DNA of 64,000 nt from an uncultured Nodularia sp. (GTDB lineage Bacteria > Cyanobacteriota > Cyanobacteriia > Cyanobacteriales > Nostocaceae). The stretch is from assembly GCA_903911355.1 (NCBI GenBank), contig CAIWDD010000002.1, positions 1-64,000 of the forward strand. The letters run 5' to 3'. Below, piece by piece: positions 37,156 to 46,149 of this stretch (its first letter is position 1; each line of letters opens with the position of its first letter). A program made the translations under genes and the position numbers. Below the pieces are notes generated by a model. It worked only from the letters and a program-made list of their open reading frames with translations, was not told the origin of the DNA and did no database searches.

Positions 37156-37701
37156 TTAATCATATAACTTTCTGGGCTTAATGGCTTGTGCGGGATTTCC
37201 TGCATAAATAGTCATGGATGCTAATGATTTAACAGCTACTCCACCCAGACTTAATACAGCACCTTTACCGACAGTCACCCCAGGTCCAATTATTGACTTA
37301 GCAGCAATCCAACTACTTTCCTCAATATAAATTGGGGCAATTTTTAATTCAAAATCAGGGTGATTCCAGTCATGATTACCTGTGCAAAGATAGACATCTT
37401 GAGATATGCAAGCATGACTTTCTATAGTCACATGAGCTAGGTTATCTATCCAAGCATTTTCACCAATCCAGACATAATCACCGACAGTTAACCGCCAAGG
37501 AAATTTTACCCGCACTTTTGGTTTGAGGCGCACACCTTGACCAATAGTAGCTCCAAAAATGCGGAGTATCTGCACTTTGACCGATGAAATGGGTAACCAA
37601 GAACTTTCAACTAGCGGTGATCCCAGGAAGTACCAGCACAGTTGTTTCCAATAGGGTGCACCGGGGGTATAGTTACCAAGGGTGTAGTTATCTAATCGCA
37701 T
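37156..37701 (-). CDS. WcaF-family polysaccharide acetyltransferase
   Basis: A 181-residue left-handed beta-helix acyltransferase. I chose MRLDNYTLGNYTPGAPYWKQ (37701) as the start because WcaF relatives begin this way; a frame open to 37779 adds 26 residues without similarity. Hexapeptide repeats are seen in IGENAWIDNLAHVTIESHAC, SIIGPGVTVGKGAVLSLGGV. CTGNHDW is the conserved active-site loop with His. It transfers acetyl groups to colanic-acid-like exopolysaccharide intermediates using acetyl-CoA. It is the first sign of the exopolysaccharide region continuing to 58.6 kb, though separated by other genes. Confidence 0.85.
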   Translation of the reverse strand: MRLDNYTLGNYTPGAPYWKQLCWYFLGSPLVESSWLPISSVKVQILRIFGATIGQGVRLKPKVRVKFPWRLTVGDYVWIGENAWIDNLAHVTIESHACISQDVYLCTGNHDWNHPDFELKIAPIYIEESSWIAAKSIIGPGVTVGKGAVLSLGGVAVKSLASMTIYAGNPAQAIKPRKLYD

Positions 37702-37785
37702 GCTTGGAATAAGGAAAGTGAGAGTTAAAGCTGGTTTCATTAACACATCAGACCATCCACAACAGGTGGGATTTCCCAACGCGCC

Positions 37786-38532
37786 TTAAATTTCTTCGGG
37801 ATTAATCCCCATTTCTTGCAGTCTGGCGGCTAATTTAGCGGCTTTTTCTTCGGCTTGTTCAGCCCTTTGGCGTTCTTGTTCTAATAATTCAGAACCCCAA
37901 AGAAGCAAATTACCGGATTCATCCCACCAGCGCAACCAAAAGGTTACCATTTCTGCCTTTTTACCTCTCCATACACCCAAAAACAGGTTTAATGCTACCA
38001 GGTAAAATCTTCCCTGTTCATCTGGGGATTGTTGCTGGTATTTACCGTCTGTTAAATGATAAACATCTAAAGTTCCAGTTTGAGGATGGAAGATTATATA
38101 TACAGGGACTTTTAAAATTTGTTCGTAGAAATACCATTTACCATAGGGATAATGGGGATTAATAGAATATTCTCCCCCTTCAGTGGCGGAGATAAATTCC
38201 ATGACAATGGCGGGGGGTTCTCCTTCGGCGTGGGGGGTATAACTGCGGCGGACTTCCCCCTCTGGGAGGGGATGAGCTACAGGTATATAAACCCAGTCCG
38301 GGGCTTTGACGATGGTTTTGTCGCCCACGGTGGCGCATAGCCCAAAATTGGAAGCAATGAGCATGGATTCTAAGATTAATCCAGCCAGTTCTAAAGATTC
38401 TCGCAAAGCCGCAGCCAGGAGGGGTTGAAGATTACTTTCCACAGGTTCATCTGGTAGGGGAAAATCCGCTGGCAGTTTTTCCCATCTCACAGGGGGTAAT
38501 CTGTGTAAGGGATGGTGTTGTGTAACCGTCAT
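37786..38532 (-). CDS. Uma2 family putative restriction-endonuclease-fold protein
   Basis: A 248-residue member of the Uma2 family, a PD-(D/E)XK fold group hugely expanded in cyanobacteria. APDWVYIP, AIVMEFISATEGGEYS, YEQILKVPVYIIFHPQTGTL and the C-terminal coiled stretch ERQRAEQAEEKAAKLAARLQ with end MGINPEEI are typical. The catalytic Lys normally following the Glu strand is not obvious, so activity is uncertain. Function of the family is not established. Another member follows at 38738 on the opposite strand with the same C-terminal MGINP motif. Confidence 0.82.
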   Translation of the reverse strand: MTVTQHHPLHRLPPVRWEKLPADFPLPDEPVESNLQPLLAAALRESLELAGLILESMLIASNFGLCATVGDKTIVKAPDWVYIPVAHPLPEGEVRRSYTPHAEGEPPAIVMEFISATEGGEYSINPHYPYGKWYFYEQILKVPVYIIFHPQTGTLDVYHLTDGKYQQQSPDEQGRFYLVALNLFLGVWRGKKAEMVTFWLRWWDESGNLLLWGSELLEQERQRAEQAEEKAAKLAARLQEMGINPEEI

Positions 38533-38570
38533 GGTTTTAAGTAATGGCTGTTGATGTATTGTATCACAGA

Positions 38571-38670
38571 TGGTTATCTACTCATTAAGTATGGTTGGTG
38601 GTTATCTACACAGGGGAGCCATCATCATAGTTATCTATACGGGGGAGCCGGGGAATTCATTCCCCGGCTC
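38571..38670. repeat. Palindromic repeat with degenerate DnaA-box-like units (copy 1)
   Basis: Three TTATCTAC/TTATCTATAC units (about 38574, 38602, 38630) alternate with GGGGAGCC, ending in the perfect palindrome GAGCCGGGGAAT-TC-ATTCCCCGGCTC (arms 38645-38656 and 38659-38670). It lies in the 205-base gap between the divergent Uma2 genes and belongs to the family at 40340, 41438, 51297, 52963, 53222 and 53950. Confidence 0.7.
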
Positions 38671-38737
38671 CCTGGATATGGAAAACCGAATCAATTTTGG
38701 TTAAATTAGTAAGCATCGGGATTCAATCGGAGGAAGT

Positions 38738-39520
38738 ATGACTGAATCGACATTGCTAAACGTAGATCAATCGACACCAGATTCAACCCCAGATTTTGTT
38801 AATCCCCCCACCCAGGATGAATTACTCTATGATGACGGCATCCCCATGGAAACCTATCGCCATAAACTGCAAATGGACTTACTGGTTGATCCCCTAGCAG
38901 CTTGGCTGGGGGATAAAGATGCCTTTGTAGGGGGTAATATGTTTGTTTACTTTAGTCCCCATCAATTGAAAAACCATGATTTTCGTGGCCCGGATATGTT
39001 TGCTGTGCTAGATGTTCCGAAGGGAGAGCGCAAATGCTGGGTAACTTGGGAAGAGGGTAAAGGGCCAGATGTGGTAGTGGAGTTGCTATCCTCTAGCACT
39101 GCTTCCAAGGACAAGACAGACAAAAAAGAAATATACCAAAACAGGCTGAGAGTACCAGAATACTTTTGGTATGATCCCTTTAATCCCAATGAATTTGCTG
39201 GTTTTATCATCAGGGATCATGGATATGAACCAATCATCCCCGATGAGCAAAACAGGCTCATCAGTCAAAAATTAGGTTTAGCCCTAGTGCATTGGGCAGG
39301 AGAATTTGGGGGAGCCAATGCCGTCTGGGTGCGCTGGGCAACTTTAGACGGGGTTCTACTACCTACAGCTCGTGAATTAGCCCAACAAGCCCAGCAAGAA
39401 GCTCTACAAGCACAGCAAAGAGCAGAGGCTGCGGAATTATTACTGGCACAGGAGCGCCAACAAAGGGAAGAATTGCTGGCAAAATTACAGACAATGGGGA
39501 TCAATCCTGATCAACTTTAG
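38738..39520 (+). CDS. Uma2 family putative restriction-endonuclease-fold protein
   Basis: A 260-residue Uma2 protein. The core DMFAVLDV, PDVVVELLSSSTASKDKTDK and YFWYDPFNPNEFAGF contain the D...E-x(n)-K arrangement expected of an active PD-(D/E)XK site, better preserved than in the neighbour. The C-terminal third is an Ala/Gln/Glu coiled coil (ELAQQAQQEALQAQQRAEAA) ending MGINPDQL. An RBS-like GGAGG precedes the ATG (38729-38733). The biological role of Uma2 proteins is unknown; some are suspected of being linked with mobile elements. Confidence 0.88.
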   Translation: MTESTLLNVDQSTPDSTPDFVNPPTQDELLYDDGIPMETYRHKLQMDLLVDPLAAWLGDKDAFVGGNMFVYFSPHQLKNHDFRGPDMFAVLDVPKGERKCWVTWEEGKGPDVVVELLSSSTASKDKTDKKEIYQNRLRVPEYFWYDPFNPNEFAGFIIRDHGYEPIIPDEQNRLISQKLGLALVHWAGEFGGANAVWVRWATLDGVLLPTARELAQQAQQEALQAQQRAEAAELLLAQERQQREELLAKLQTMGINPDQL

Positions 39521-39579
39521 ATGTTTTTTTTATAACTTTAGGTAATTTTCATCACATCTTTACCCTATCTAATTCGTTA

Positions 39580-39671
39580 AATCCAGTCCCCTCCCCTGAC
39601 AAGGGGAGGGTTAGGGTGGGGTGAAACAATATTTGATACACTAATCATAACTTACTAAACATCCTCTGAGG
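39580..39671. repeat. Dispersed 90-bp repeat (first copy)
   Basis: Bases 39580-39671 match 47898-47985 at about 90% by eye, from AATCCAGT through a CCCTCCCC/GGGGAGGG hairpin and GGGTGGGGTGAAACAATATT to AAACATCCTCTGA. It follows the second Uma2 gene and may also act as its transcript end. Confidence 0.65.
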
Positions 39672-39776
39672 GAACACCGAAGGGGGTAATTTGCTCTCTC
39701 AAGTATAATTATCAAGGATAAATTGCCAGGGCGATCGCTGTTTTTAGCATCAATTCCCTAGGGCGATCGCTCAAAC

Positions 39777-40229
39777 TCATCTCTCACATTCTATACTGGG
39801 TAGGAAATCTGGAGATAGAATTTCTGCTAATGCAAAAGGACAGGATAGGGGAAATACTGTTTCCGGGAGGGATGTTTCTCGATGGGCATCACGCACGGCC
39901 TTAGGATAAACTATTACTAATGCTGTCTCTAAATCGCCGCGCAAACTTGGACTGTCAAGCAGTAAAGCTTCAATTTCATCTCGTTGATGCTCGATGGTAG
40001 CTAACCAACCTTGGCTTTGTTTATCCGGCTGAAATTGCCATTTGAGCAGGTGCATAATTAAAACCTGTAAGCGGCTGCGAAGTTGACGGCGATCGCGCTT
40101 TCCCATGCTTTCCAACTCTTGAGCAATGTGTTCTGCGTCAATTTCTGACAAAGATCCCCGCCGCAATAATTCCACATTCTTATTAATCCAGGCGTAAAAA
40201 TCTAGGTCATATTCAGCTTCTAAACTCAT
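39777..40229 (-). CDS. DUF29 domain protein
   Basis: A 150-residue protein of the cyanobacterium-rich DUF29 family: DLDFYAWINKNVELLRRGSL, DAEHIAQELESMGKRDRRQL, LLKWQFQPDKQSQGWLATIE and PETVFPLSCPFALAEIL follow the family order. Function is unknown; such genes are numerous in Nostocales and often lie among repeats, as here. Helical and soluble, no signal. A second member lies at 53441. GAGGAAAA just upstream of the start is a fair RBS. Confidence 0.88.
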   Translation of the reverse strand: MSLEAEYDLDFYAWINKNVELLRRGSLSEIDAEHIAQELESMGKRDRRQLRSRLQVLIMHLLKWQFQPDKQSQGWLATIEHQRDEIEALLLDSPSLRGDLETALVIVYPKAVRDAHRETSLPETVFPLSCPFALAEILSPDFLPSIECER

Positions 40230-40339
40230 ATTTTCCTCCTAGTTTTCCACCCCTTACTTAATATTAATATATATTGAGTCACCTGGGGCGATCGCTCTGG
40301 GTTAGGGTATGTACCGGTTGTATATTTTGTTGCACCAAT

Positions 40340-40426
40340 ATGGTCGATAGGGGAGCCAGAGGATCCAGGGAGGGAGCCAGGGAATAAATTCCATGTCTAA
40401 AAGCTAAAGTCGGTTAAAAACCGACT
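40340..40426. repeat. Palindromic repeat (copy 2)
   Basis: GGGGAGCCAGAGG, GGGAGCCAGGGAATAAATTCC and the palindrome AGTCGGTTAAAAACCGACT (40408-40426) are in the family order. It lies just downstream of the FkbM gene's stop and may serve as a bidirectional transcript end. Otherwise 40230-40483 shows no gene. Confidence 0.6.
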
Positions 40427-40483
40427 GGTTTTGTGTTTGGCGATTGCGGTGTTTTGGCGTGGGGTGGAACGAGCTAAAGTTAA

Positions 40484-41374
40484 TTAAATTCTGACATCCA
40501 TATTATGAATCAAATAAGGGGGACTTTGAGCAACTTTCTGATTAACAAAATTTATATTCCTGATATATATATTATTCCCTCGCTTTAACGAACCAACAGG
40601 GTTACTTAAAATTTCTCTAGTATATGGATTATAGAAAGCTTTTATAAATCCTGCTTGGGTAAGTTTATCATGCAGGGACTGCGATACTGTCTCTATAACA
40701 ATCAACGATAATGTCTGATTATTGAGTGTTTCTAATGCTCCTGCAAAAGCTTGGTCTTCATATCCTTCTACATCAATTTTTATGGCTGAAGGAAAACCAT
40801 AAGTTTTAGATAATTCATCAATTGTTATGATATTAACTAACTCTGTCTTATTTGTTAAATTAGTTGTGGAATCTGATAAGATTTTGTTTTCACAGCCTGC
40901 ATTCGTACTGATTACTCCCTGAGAGATTGATGATCCCACAGCATACTGAAGACATTTAACTTGATCATGTAAGTTATTCATGCCTATATTTTCAATTAGC
41001 TTATGGAAGGTGTTACTCACTGGTTCCAACGCAATCACACCAGCATTACTGACCCCTCCAGCTAGCAAAGAATAAGAGCCAATGTTTGCACCAATATCAA
41101 AAAATAGATCATCTCTTGATAGGAAATGAAGAATTAGGCACATATCTACGAACTCATGAAGACCAACATAAATATTACCTGTAGCGCCTGTTTCCCCCCC
41201 CCTAATAATAATATTTGTATTTTCTACAAACCGAAAAACAAAAGCTGATAATGATTGGTTAGCTAATCTATAATGTAATTGCCAATGGACAAAATTCATT
41301 ATTGCTTTCCATGGTTTTGAAGAAGAAAGCGGTTGAGAAATAAGAAATTTTAAAGTCTTAGTTAAAAAGAACAT
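40484..41374 (-). CDS. FkbM family methyltransferase
   Basis: A 296-residue AdoMet-dependent methyltransferase with FDIGANIGSYSLLAGG (motif I, about residues 92-107), IALEPVSNTFHKLIENIGMN, and KIDVEGYEDQAFAGALETL (about 198-216), diagnostic of the FkbM family. These methylate sugar hydroxyls in polysaccharides or natural products; here the neighbouring glycosyltransferases suggest exopolysaccharide. It is the last gene of the minus-strand group starting at 48.8 or 50.6 kb. Later Mets (for example before NFVHWQLHYR) are alternative starts. The sequence is AT-rich compared with housekeeping genes in the window. Confidence 0.87.
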   Translation of the reverse strand: MFFLTKTLKFLISQPLSSSKPWKAIMNFVHWQLHYRLANQSLSAFVFRFVENTNIIIRGGETGATGNIYVGLHEFVDMCLILHFLSRDDLFFDIGANIGSYSLLAGGVSNAGVIALEPVSNTFHKLIENIGMNNLHDQVKCLQYAVGSSISQGVISTNAGCENKILSDSTTNLTNKTELVNIITIDELSKTYGFPSAIKIDVEGYEDQAFAGALETLNNQTLSLIVIETVSQSLHDKLTQAGFIKAFYNPYTREILSNPVGSLKRGNNIYIRNINFVNQKVAQSPPYLIHNMDVRI

Positions 41375-41437
41375 TTTGACTAAAATTGTAAATTGTAATT
41401 TTTTTCGTACAAATCGGAAAATATCATCATCAAAATC

Positions 41438-41584
41438 AGTCGGTTAAAAACCGACTATGACTAACGCCACGCTACCGCTATCAGCTTTGAGCCGGGGAAT
41501 GAATTCCCCGGTTCCCCCCTGTGGATAATTATAGACTATACCTAATGTGTGGATAACGATCGCCCCTGGCTGTGGTGTGGATAA
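41438..41584. repeat. Inverted copy of the palindromic repeat with three perfect DnaA boxes (copy 3)
   Basis: In reverse orientation: AGTCGGTTAAAAACCGACT (41438-41456), CCGGGGAATGAATTCCCCGG (41492-41511) and then TGTGGATAA, the complement of DnaA box TTATCCACA, at 41520-41528, 41548-41556 and 41576-41584 (28-base spacing). It fills the gap between the FkbM and glycosyltransferase genes. Confidence 0.7.
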
Positions 41585-41587
41585 GGA

Positions 41588-42763
41588 TCAATAATTTCTC
41601 CCCTGTCCCTGAATATCCTGATAAACCGCCACCATTTTAGCGGCGATCCTATCCCATGTATAATTATCCAGGATAAATTCCCTAGCCCGATCGCCCATTT
41701 CTTGAGCTGCAATGGGCTCTTGCAACAGTTGAATTAAAGCGTCAGCTATTTTATCAGCGTCAATATCTACAATACTCGCCGCCTTAGCCGTTCCAGCTTC
41801 AGGGAAATTGCAGCCAGTGGTAATAACACAGGGTAAACCAGTGGCCATACCCTCTAACACTGACATACTAAAACCCTCAGAATAGGAAGGCGCAACATAG
41901 ATATCAGCAGCAGCTAAAGCTGCATATTTTAAAGTACCTGTCAACATTCCCGTAAAGGTGACAGCATCCCTACAACCTGCTTTTATAAAGTAGTTTTCAG
42001 CAGTGGGTAAAAATCCGGTATTATCAGGGCCAGCCACAATCAAGTGAGTGTCAGGAAATTTCTTCAGTGCTTGAGCAAAAGCTGGGGCTAATAAATCTAA
42101 TCCTTTTTTCGGGTCAATACGCCCTAAAAATATAATTAATGTTTTATTGCGAGTTTGCGGAAATTCTTGATAAGAAATCTCTGGGCTGGGAAGAGATGCA
42201 AAATCTTGTCTATGGATACCATTAGGTACAATCACCAAGGGAGGTTTAAGATTTAGTGATTTGACCCCCTCCGCTTCCGATGAAGCTAACATTTGGATTG
42301 CACTAGCTTTTTGTAAGGCGGGCTTTTCTAAAAGATTAAAGTATAATTTTTTCTTTCCAGACTTATAAGCTAATGCCCAAGGCTCTAACATACCATGGGG
42401 AGTGTTAATATAAGGAACTTTGCGAAGTTGACAAGCCCAATATGCTGGTAAAACCGGATAGCAAAAAATCGTGTGGGTATGTACTATGTCATATCTAGAT
42501 ACATTCCGAAACAACCAGCGAGTTAATGACCAAGTTAATTGATAACCGAAAAAATCCCAGTAAGGAAAATATTGAATTCTGTAGTTTTTTTCTTGAATCC
42601 AAGTGAATAAGGGAACATCGAGAGTTGTAGATCCGTTAGCATTGGTAGTGATAATATCAACCCTAACACCTTGTTCTGCAATTACCTCGCTTAATTCTGG
42701 TACAACTTTAGACGGTCCGCCATAGAGTGGTGCCAAAGCGGGGACAACTATTAGTATTTTCAT
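41588..42763 (-). CDS. Glycosyltransferase family 4 protein
   Basis: A 391-residue retaining GT-B glycosyltransferase: N-terminal VVPALAPLYGGPSKVVPELS (acceptor domain) and C-terminal IIFLGRIDPKKGLDLLAPAF plus YVAPSYSEGFSMSVLEGMAT with the E-x7-E nucleotide-sugar motif. It would add one sugar from a nucleotide donor in assembling the exopolysaccharide unit on the cytoplasmic side; sugar identity cannot be told. Same strand as the following GT and methyltransferase genes, 130 bases apart. Confidence 0.9.
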   Translation of the reverse strand: MKILIVVPALAPLYGGPSKVVPELSEVIAEQGVRVDIITTNANGSTTLDVPLFTWIQEKNYRIQYFPYWDFFGYQLTWSLTRWLFRNVSRYDIVHTHTIFCYPVLPAYWACQLRKVPYINTPHGMLEPWALAYKSGKKKLYFNLLEKPALQKASAIQMLASSEAEGVKSLNLKPPLVIVPNGIHRQDFASLPSPEISYQEFPQTRNKTLIIFLGRIDPKKGLDLLAPAFAQALKKFPDTHLIVAGPDNTGFLPTAENYFIKAGCRDAVTFTGMLTGTLKYAALAAADIYVAPSYSEGFSMSVLEGMATGLPCVITTGCNFPEAGTAKAASIVDIDADKIADALIQLLQEPIAAQEMGDRAREFILDNYTWDRIAAKMVAVYQDIQGQGRNY

Positions 42764-42893
42764 ATTGAATAGTGCTTACCAGTCAACAATAATATCAGGG
42801 CTTTTGATCATCATTTAACACAATTTGACATATTTTTTAATTTTTATTTACTTTCTTGACTATCTTTTTGGTATGCTATCTACTCAAAAGCAT

Positions 42894-44009
42894 TTAATGT
42901 TTTGCTAATGCATACTCAACTGCTTGGGTGAGTCCTTGAGCAAAATAATCAGGGGAAAACTTTTGAATATGTGCCAAAGCTGCGTCACTCATTTTGTGTA
43001 AATCAATTTCTCCAGAACTCATTTTCACCATTAGATTAGTTAGCTGTTGCACATTTTCCGGGTCAAACCCAAATCCATTAACACCCTCAATGATTAAATC
43101 TTCATAACAACCACAACGATTAGATACTAACACCGGTAAGCCAGCAGCCATCGCCTCATTGACCACTAACCCCCATTGTTCTTGTATACTGGCGTGAATG
43201 AAACAGCTAGCATGGGCGAAGTAAGGTAAAAGTTCATTTTGTTGCAGAAAGCCGGGAAGATGAACATAATCTGCAATTCCAGCTTGGGTAATTTCTGATT
43301 CTAGTTGTGAACGTAATTCCCCATCACCACACAGCACTAAATCCCAAGCTTTATCCCCAGACAATTGCCGATAAGCACCATAGGCTGAAACTAAAAATGG
43401 CAGATTTTTCTTGGTAACAAATCTATTAATAGCCAAAAAGAAAGGTTTATCTAATGGAGGAGATAAAGATTTGATTTGACTGGGGTGGAAAACATCATTA
43501 CCTACCACATCGTAACCTAAAAATATCGCCTCTGGGCGCATGCCCAACTTAATTAAATAACGTTTTTGTGGCTGTCCTCCTACTAGGGCGGATGTGTATC
43601 TTGTAATTAACCATGCTTTGATTTTTTCTATCCACCAAGAACGGGGTGCATCATCTTCTTTTGATTCAGACAACAAAATAGCGGGTTTACCACGCCAAAG
43701 ACACCAAAATAAAGTAGCTACCATCGCAGGACTAGCATAACCAGCGATGATTACCACATCAGGAAAAATTTTATGTACAGCTTGGAGTAGATTATTGAAA
43801 AGTTTGAAGATAGGTTGAACTTCTGCTGGCTGATCAGACAAAATGACTCTTTTATAAGGCGGTGTAACAGTGGGGTGCTCCCATGGATAAGTAATTGAGG
43901 TTGATCCTAATTCAATAAGTATCAGATTATATCTTGATTGATTTACAAAAGCATAATAACGGGCAAAGATATAAGGGCCGGAAACAGAAGTTAAAGCAGC
44001 AATTTTCAT
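42894..44009 (-). CDS. Glycosyltransferase family 4 protein
   Basis: A 371-residue GT4 enzyme with N-terminal MKIAALTSVSGPYIFARYYA, donor-domain segment FFLAINRFVTKKNLPFLVSA and SIQEQWGLVVNEAMAAGLPV (E-x7-E region). LCGDGELRSQLESEI is the usual GT4 linker. Close to its neighbours in the polysaccharide cluster, with the methyltransferase gene 35 bases upstream on the same strand suggesting co-transcription. Substrate unknown. Confidence 0.88.
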   Translation of the reverse strand: MKIAALTSVSGPYIFARYYAFVNQSRYNLILIELGSTSITYPWEHPTVTPPYKRVILSDQPAEVQPIFKLFNNLLQAVHKIFPDVVIIAGYASPAMVATLFWCLWRGKPAILLSESKEDDAPRSWWIEKIKAWLITRYTSALVGGQPQKRYLIKLGMRPEAIFLGYDVVGNDVFHPSQIKSLSPPLDKPFFLAINRFVTKKNLPFLVSAYGAYRQLSGDKAWDLVLCGDGELRSQLESEITQAGIADYVHLPGFLQQNELLPYFAHASCFIHASIQEQWGLVVNEAMAAGLPVLVSNRCGCYEDLIIEGVNGFGFDPENVQQLTNLMVKMSSGEIDLHKMSDAALAHIQKFSPDYFAQGLTQAVEYALAKH

Positions 44010-44044
44010 ATAAATATCGATTAATTATCGCTTTTAACTTTGAA

Positions 44045-44692
44045 TTATTGTGTTACACAAATAACACCAATTCCCTCAGCTAGTTGGGGGTAAATAGAAA
44101 TTAATAAATTAGCCACAGATGCAACTAACCCTTGACCACCATTAACGAAACTAAAGTAACTATCTACAGAAAATCCGTGCCTTTCCAGCAATGCTTTGAG
44201 AGTATAAGGTGAATGATGTAAAGTATGATCTGGGTGGATTAACTCATGCTTGCCCACTGCCCTAACAAAGCCCTTAAAAGAGTAAGCATTAGGTACAGTT
44301 ATGATTAATTTTGTGTTGGGTTTTATATTTCTACGTATAGCATCAAGAGCATTACCAGGATTGCTTAAATGTTCTAGAATTTCTCCTGCGACAATGTAAT
44401 CAAATTCTCCATGGGGATAATCTTCCGCTTTTTCTATATTGCCATATTTAATGTTTTTAATACCGTGCTGGCTTTCTAGCCAATTAATCATTTCAATACT
44501 AATATCTAGTCCTACAAGTTGCTGGCATATATCATTCAACAAAATGTGTAATAGTCTGCCAGATCCCATGGCTTCCTTTGTAACAGGTGCATCAGTTGCT
44601 CCCAGATGAAGAACTTTTTTACCTTGGCACAAATTACAAATATAACTAACTCTATTAACAAGTTTTATTCCCGATAGTGAATTGTGAATCAT
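44045..44692 (-). CDS. Class I SAM-dependent methyltransferase
   Basis: A 215-residue methyltransferase of the Methyltransf_11/23 type: KVLHLGATDAP (motif I with an unusual Ala/Thr-Asp in place of the usual GxGxG), QLVGLDISIEMINWLE, FDYIVAGEILEHLSNPGNAL and LIITVPNAYSFKG. The substrate is presumably a sugar or lipid-linked intermediate of the exopolysaccharide, by context. Follows the Wzy-like gene on the same strand. Confidence 0.83.
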   Translation of the reverse strand: MIHNSLSGIKLVNRVSYICNLCQGKKVLHLGATDAPVTKEAMGSGRLLHILLNDICQQLVGLDISIEMINWLESQHGIKNIKYGNIEKAEDYPHGEFDYIVAGEILEHLSNPGNALDAIRRNIKPNTKLIITVPNAYSFKGFVRAVGKHELIHPDHTLHHSPYTLKALLERHGFSVDSYFSFVNGGQGLVASVANLLISIYPQLAEGIGVICVTQ

Positions 44693-44790
44693 ACTAAATC
44701 CTACTTTTTACAAAACAGTTAATTTTGATTAATTATTAAGATACTTAAAGGAATTTTCAGCATACTATGTACCTTTATTTCCTAATACCT

Positions 44791-46116
44791 TTATTTCCTA
44801 GCCAATTCCTGTATATTATCATATACTAAATTAGGCATAACTGGAACTTTTCTTCTACAAAAAAGTGCCACTAAGAACACCACACCACCCTTGAATATCA
44901 ATTCATTGACAAATTTACCGATACCATGGCTAATACTTAGCATAGCTGAATCAATTAATGACGCATATAAAATAGCAGCAATAATACTACCTCGATATGC
45001 AGCTGCTACCCAAAGGTGTTTAAACAGAAATGCCATCAAGGCAAAAGTCAGACAACCAAAGTAGCTAAAGTCAGAAAAAGAATCACCCATAGCAGTCATC
45101 GTTGTGCCCGGATGAATTCTGTAACCATATATCCTCTCTAAATCATGCATTGTTCCTATCTGAAATTGAAGTGACTCCTTCACATCAAAGCCGACAATCT
45201 GTCCGGGTACAAACTGAAAAATAATCGTGTCCCACAATCCCGTACCATAACCATATTGATTTAGCCTTTCTGAGGAATCTATGATTAAAGCAGCATTACG
45301 TAATTCTAAGATATCCCCAGTTTCAACAACTTGATCTAAGCTAGATTCAGCAGTGGATCTGATCAATTCCCAGTCACCGTTAAAAAGAGCAGTCCAAAAA
45401 CCCCCACGCATTTGACCAAGTGCTGGGATAATGAAAGCGCCTAAAAAAATGCCTCCCAAAAATAACCATCTGGGAGGTATGTAACGTTTGACAAAGAAAA
45501 TTGATACTATAATTATCATTACTAGTGCGACAGTTTCCTGGCGACGACCAGAGTTAATAATACGTTGTAAAATCGGCCATGCAGTGATCACGGTCAGTGT
45601 AATATTCAGCCAATGAGGGCGAATCAAGGTAATTATTAAAAATATAGGTAAAGCAATGTAAAGAACGCCAGCAAAAAAGAAGAGTATGGTAGCTGGTCCT
45701 GTCCAGTTACCATTATGGGCTGCTAATTGTATTTCTATCCTGGATAGGAAGAATGTACACAAATGCCCTATAGCACTCAGAACAATTGCGGCTCTGAATA
45801 GTTTGCGCTCATCTATGGGAATATTCAGTCTGGATAGCCATTTCTGGTTGGGTTGACCTTGATAGGCTAACCAGCACATACCGGCGCACATACATGAATA
45901 TAGTAAGGTTTTGGCAATGATGGACGGGGTGACTACAGAACGATAATTATCATAAGTACTAATGAGACCGAAGGCTTGGGGGAGGATAAATGATAAAAAA
46001 ACCGATGCCATGAAGAAGGGATATTGATATATTCTTTCTAGGCGGATAATTGACCAGCCAACTGTAGCAACACAGATGAGTATAAATAAGTATAGATAAA
46101 TGTAGGCTAAAACCAT
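44791..46116 (-). CDS. Wzy-like polysaccharide polymerase / multi-pass membrane protein
   Basis: A 441-residue protein with roughly ten to twelve membrane helices from residue 4 onwards and a large external loop about residues 240-340 (GGFWTALFNGDWELIRSTAE, DSSERLNQYGYG). Topology and position among glycosyltransferases match O-antigen or EPS polymerase (Wzy), a family with very low sequence conservation, so the assignment is by layout. It would join repeat units at the periplasmic face. The flanking GT gene begins 34 bases upstream. Confidence 0.65.
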   Translation of the reverse strand: MVLAYIYLYLFILICVATVGWSIIRLERIYQYPFFMASVFLSFILPQAFGLISTYDNYRSVVTPSIIAKTLLYSCMCAGMCWLAYQGQPNQKWLSRLNIPIDERKLFRAAIVLSAIGHLCTFFLSRIEIQLAAHNGNWTGPATILFFFAGVLYIALPIFLIITLIRPHWLNITLTVITAWPILQRIINSGRRQETVALVMIIIVSIFFVKRYIPPRWLFLGGIFLGAFIIPALGQMRGGFWTALFNGDWELIRSTAESSLDQVVETGDILELRNAALIIDSSERLNQYGYGTGLWDTIIFQFVPGQIVGFDVKESLQFQIGTMHDLERIYGYRIHPGTTMTAMGDSFSDFSYFGCLTFALMAFLFKHLWVAAAYRGSIIAAILYASLIDSAMLSISHGIGKFVNELIFKGGVVFLVALFCRRKVPVMPNLVYDNIQELARK

Positions 46117-46149
46117 TTATCTTTTAGCTAAGTTTATACAGTAGTTGTA

